The position numbers and the translations under genes were made by a program. Below, piece after piece: positions 53,801 to 55,284 of a DNA stretch of 55,284 nucleotides. Below the pieces are notes generated by a model. The model worked only from the letters and a program-made list of their open reading frames with translations. It ran no database searches and was not told the DNA's origin. The stretch lies in contig JACCVY010000155.1 in the NCBI GenBank assembly GCA_013697915.1, positions 1 through 55,284 on the forward strand. The letters run 5' to 3'. The stretch's first letter is position 1; every line of letters begins with the position of its first letter. This DNA comes from Blastocatellia bacterium. Its GTDB lineage: Bacteria > Acidobacteriota > Blastocatellia > Pyrinomonadales > Pyrinomonadaceae.

Positions 53801-53966
53801 CGATGCTGCGCCGACTGGGCAGGCGAATGAAACATTTATTACTTACAAGCGTTTGCTGGATCAGCAATTGGCAAAGTGGTCGGAGTTGCAAGCGAAAGAT
53901 ATTCCGGCGCTGAATGAATTGTTGCGGCAAGGGCAGGTGCCGGCTATCAAGGTTGCGGCACAATGA
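50829..53966 (+). CDS. Second giant exported VPS10/BNR-repeat protein
   Basis: ATG 50829 (MNRRMKNCCILFAIAILASP) puts a normal signal peptide at the start; the in-frame ATG 50781 lies in a repeat. The 1045 residues form a sortilin-type propeller with repeated Asp boxes (TTDAGQTWLP, STDAGQTWSY, STDGGKSWTR, STDGGETWKQ, SADGGHSWKM) and a C-terminal part that again matches the paralogue at 42041 (KIGMNRFVWDLRYERPPALR versus VGLNRFVWNLRYADAVRFPG). It lacks the Pro/Ser linker and the odd N-terminal extension of that paralogue. Function is unknown; a role in binding or trimming surface polymers is only a guess. Confidence 0.85.
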   Translation: MNRRMKNCCILFAIAILASPVFAQQRIADNYFSAMQWRCIGPHRGGRVLAVSGVRGQPNTFYFGAVGGGVWKTTDAGQTWLPIFDSQPVASIGALAVSTSNPEVIYVGSGEADMRSDISLGNGVYKSTDAGQTWSYLGLHDTRQIGRILIDPKNPNTVLVAALGHGFGPNTERGVIRSTDGGKSWTRVLYKDENTGAIDLVFDPDNSRTVYASLWNARRVAWNAYPPVTGPGGGLYKSTDGGETWKQITGAGFPTGKVGRIGIDVPAGQHGKRIYALVDAGAESGLYVSDDAGQSWTLVSVEPRILSRGWYFGEVRSDPKNPDVVYVSNVSLYRSLDGGKTFKAFRGAPGGDDYHSLWIDPENPQRMISGVDQGTIITLNGGQTWSSWYNQPTAQFYHVAVDNQFPYWVYGAQQDSGSAAVASRSDYGQITFRDWHPIGADESGYILPDPVNPQIVYGGSTGRNLSRFDTRTGQSQDISPTPAEIGNWITHRYPWTSAIAISFQPPRALYHASQFLFRSADGGHSWKMISPDLTLRPGEKEAEAKGVIYTIAPSPRAAGTIWIGTDNGLVHLTLDEGKTWKEVSPKGPGPWSMISLIDASPHDAATAYVAIDRHQMDDIKPYAYRTRDFGRTWTKITNGIPDNTYVHVVREDPVRKGLLFAGTETGVFVSFNDGDDWQPLQMNLPVASVRDLVIKDNDLVIATHGRSFWILDDISPFRELNAAVSAEVAHLFRPAAAIRIRKNVGHDTPLPLETPAGKNPPAGAVIDFSLKSVPAGEVTLEILDARGVLVRRYSTNDQQRALDESQPFPTYWFRPPFPLSKKIGMNRFVWDLRYERPPALRYGYSISIAYGEDAIMVPEGPLVSPGSYQVKLTVAGRSYTAPIEVKMDPRVKVAPLALTQQLVLEKQIVEAMNQNFAAVQQIRNLRDQLKTILSQTKPGTADAAIAEAAGTLDKKAAGLIAVEEQYPPVGVVSVASVNGALGSLLGSVESADAAPTGQANETFITYKRLLDQQLAKWSELQAKDIPALNELLRQGQVPAIKVAAQ

Positions 53967-53989
53967 CTTTGCGCGGCTTCCGGGTCACT

Positions 53990-54135
53990 AAGAGCGGGGG
54001 CATGCCCGCCTTCCTGACCTCGAGGCTGCGGGACTTGCGCCGTTTAATTACCATCTTGAGAGCCCTTCCGGCAGCGATACGAACATCAAGCCTGATAAGC
54101 TCGAGGTCAGGAAGGTGGGCATGCCCCGCTCTTTT
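53990..54135. repeat. 146-base palindromic element with about 38-base arms
   Basis: The arms at 53990-54027 and 54098-54135 are inverted copies with one substitution and two single-base gaps; both contain GGGCATGCCC and CTGACCTCGAG or its inverse. Both strands stay open across the element, so it inflates reading frames on either side without being coding. Confidence 0.85.
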
Positions 54136-54166
54136 TTCCACAAAGTGGCAATCTGATTCAAACATT

Positions 54167-55093
54167 ATGCTCATAGGAACAGTAGAACAAATCTGGCGCT
54201 ACCCGGTGAAGTCGATGGCCGGTGAACAACTCGCTGAATGCACGGTCGGCATTCTAGGTCTGCCCGGCGATCGCGGTTGGGCTGTTAGAGATGAAGAAAA
54301 GAGCGAGATCAAAACCGGTACGCGTATCCCGGTGTTGATGCAGTGCGCGTCGCAGTATTGCGATCAGCCAAGCGACGACCACATACCGCACGTGAATATT
54401 ATTTTTCCGGATGGATCGAGCGTTACTAGTGACAACCCCGAAATCAATACCAGACTCTCTTCGGTCCTCGGCAAACAAGTGAGGTTATGGCCGCGCCAAC
54501 CGGCGAGCAATAAGGAGCACTATCGTCGTCCCGGCGTAGCGGCGCGCATCATTGCATCGCTTGCAAACGTCCCCGGATTTCGCGCCTTGCTGCCGGCGAT
54601 AACTAAACTTCCCAGCGTCGACGCGACTCTGCGAGCAGCGTTCAGTCGCACTGCAGATGAACCGACTCCCGATCTTTCGCAGTTGCCGAAAGAGCTATTC
54701 GAATTCACCTCGCCGCTCGGCACTTACTTTGACGCGTTTCCCATCCACGTCCTGACAAGCGCATCGCTCGCGATGATGTCGCAATCAAACCCGGCGGCGA
54801 CTTGGGACGTGCGCAGGTTTCGCCCAAACTTCTTTGTCAAAACAATCGATGGCATTCAGGGATTGGTCGAATCAGAATGGGCCGGAAAGACTTTGCGAAT
54901 TGGAAATGTTGAAGTGAAGTGCGAGATGCCAGCGGTGCGTTGCGGCATGACGATTAATGCGCAAAAGGAACTGGCAAAAGATCCTTCAGTGCTGCGCACG
55001 ATAGTAAAAGACGCGAACCAGAATCTTGGGGTTTACGCGAGCGTCGCGAAAAACGGAGCAGTGCGCGAAGGTGATCGCGTTGAGTTGGTTTAA
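54167..55093 (+). CDS. MOSC-domain protein (molybdenum cofactor sulfurase-like)
   Basis: ATG 54167 (MLIGTVEQIWRYPVKSMAGE) is the family start; the frame is open upstream only because of the palindromic element. The 308 residues have a MOSC_N beta-barrel part (1-95, RYPVKSMAGEQL and GLPGDRGWAVRD) and the MOSC domain (about 170-308) ending in CEMPAVRCGMTINAQKELAK, where the cysteines match the C-x-x-x-x-x-C of mARC/YcbX-like proteins. Members bind sulfurated molybdenum cofactor or reduce N-hydroxylated compounds. No molybdenum gene lies nearby. Confidence 0.85.
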   Translation: MLIGTVEQIWRYPVKSMAGEQLAECTVGILGLPGDRGWAVRDEEKSEIKTGTRIPVLMQCASQYCDQPSDDHIPHVNIIFPDGSSVTSDNPEINTRLSSVLGKQVRLWPRQPASNKEHYRRPGVAARIIASLANVPGFRALLPAITKLPSVDATLRAAFSRTADEPTPDLSQLPKELFEFTSPLGTYFDAFPIHVLTSASLAMMSQSNPAATWDVRRFRPNFFVKTIDGIQGLVESEWAGKTLRIGNVEVKCEMPAVRCGMTINAQKELAKDPSVLRTIVKDANQNLGVYASVAKNGAVREGDRVELV

Positions 55094-55197
55094 CTAGAGA
55101 CACTCGTCGATGATGCGTTGATTCAAATTCCCTCAAGAACCATTCGCCGGTCGGCGAAGCAAGCGTCGTCATAAGCCAGAAACGGTAGCGATTCCTG

Positions 55198-55284
55198 GCT
55201 CCTTTAGGAGCCAAATGTTTATAGAACCCCGCAAATACAATGAATCCTGGTTTTCGCGATCAAGAGTTGCGCGCAACTCTTGAT
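55198..55284. repeat. Repeat-rich right end of the window
   Basis: GGCTCCTTTAGGAGCC at 55198-55213 is a perfect hairpin. The last 26 bases (55259-55284) are a perfect palindrome centred on GCGCGC: ATCAAGAGTTGCG is followed by its exact inverse. The window therefore ends on a fold-back sequence. No gene is seen after 55093. Confidence 0.8.

Noticed and set aside
53963-54166. N-terminal extension of the MOSC protein
   Set aside because: It is the translation of a palindromic repeat; the family start is at 54167.

Overview
The window looks like a whole metagenomic contig from an Acidobacteriota-type bacterium; Blastocatellia/Pyrinomonadales would be my guess. That guess rests on gene style: two giant secreted VPS10/BNR-repeat proteins, an exported S9 peptidase, signal-peptide-bearing amidohydrolase and TonB-C proteins, a PA-IL-like lectin-fold protein, and many palindromic intergenic repeats. 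There is no rRNA or other phylogenetic marker to confirm it. I found no rRNA, tRNA or CRISPR array.

Layout. (1) 1-2865: remains of an integrated element: the end of an IS256-type insertion sequence, the replication-type (prim-pol-like) gene it cuts, three small genes including an excisionase-like HTH protein, and a tyrosine integrase with a frameshift. (2) 2913-14093: a reductive pyrimidine-degradation cluster on the plus strand: aldehyde dehydrogenase, dihydropyrimidinase, NCS1 permease, beta-ureidopropionase and PreA. It is interrupted by an S9 peptidase, a REP-flanked decayed RAYT transposase gene and a nucleotidyltransferase pair. (3) 14161-16899: two small membrane proteins and a vanadium haloperoxidase. 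(4) 16936-20080 (minus): exonuclease III, then an M20 hydrolase paired with an N-acylamino-acid-racemase-like enolase. (5) 20208-26279 (minus): rrf2-sufB-sufC-sufD-sufS-sufU with a clear promoter/operator in front and a terminator behind. (6) 26328-37848 (minus): a TonB-C protein, then a nucleoside uptake and salvage block (deaminases, uridine kinase, purine and pyrimidine nucleoside phosphorylases, BMP-type ABC transporter) split by a decayed four-helix-bundle gene. (7) 37980-40336 (minus): ispF, ispD and a YacL-like PIN-TRAM protein. (8) 40484-54166: secreted proteins, including the two VPS10/BNR paralogues, separated by a cassette-like accessory patch (HEPN-like gene, gene remnants, ParE toxin-antitoxin pair) and by several palindromic repeats. 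(9) 54167-55284: a MOSC protein and a palindromic contig end.

How it fits together. The nucleoside block can import nucleosides, deaminate cytidine and split uridine to uracil. The plus-strand cluster can take uracil, imported or made in the cell, through dihydrouracil and N-carbamoyl-beta-alanine to beta-alanine, ammonia and CO2. So the window encodes nearly a full nucleoside-to-beta-alanine route. The gap is the electron supply: PreA has no ferredoxin domain and no PreT partner is present here.

Five genes are visibly broken: the IS-cut prim-pol-like gene, plus integrase, RAYT, four-helix bundle and cupin, which carry single-base frameshifts. None of the core metabolic genes is. This fits real decay of accessory genes, but homopolymer sequencing error cannot be excluded from the sequence alone.
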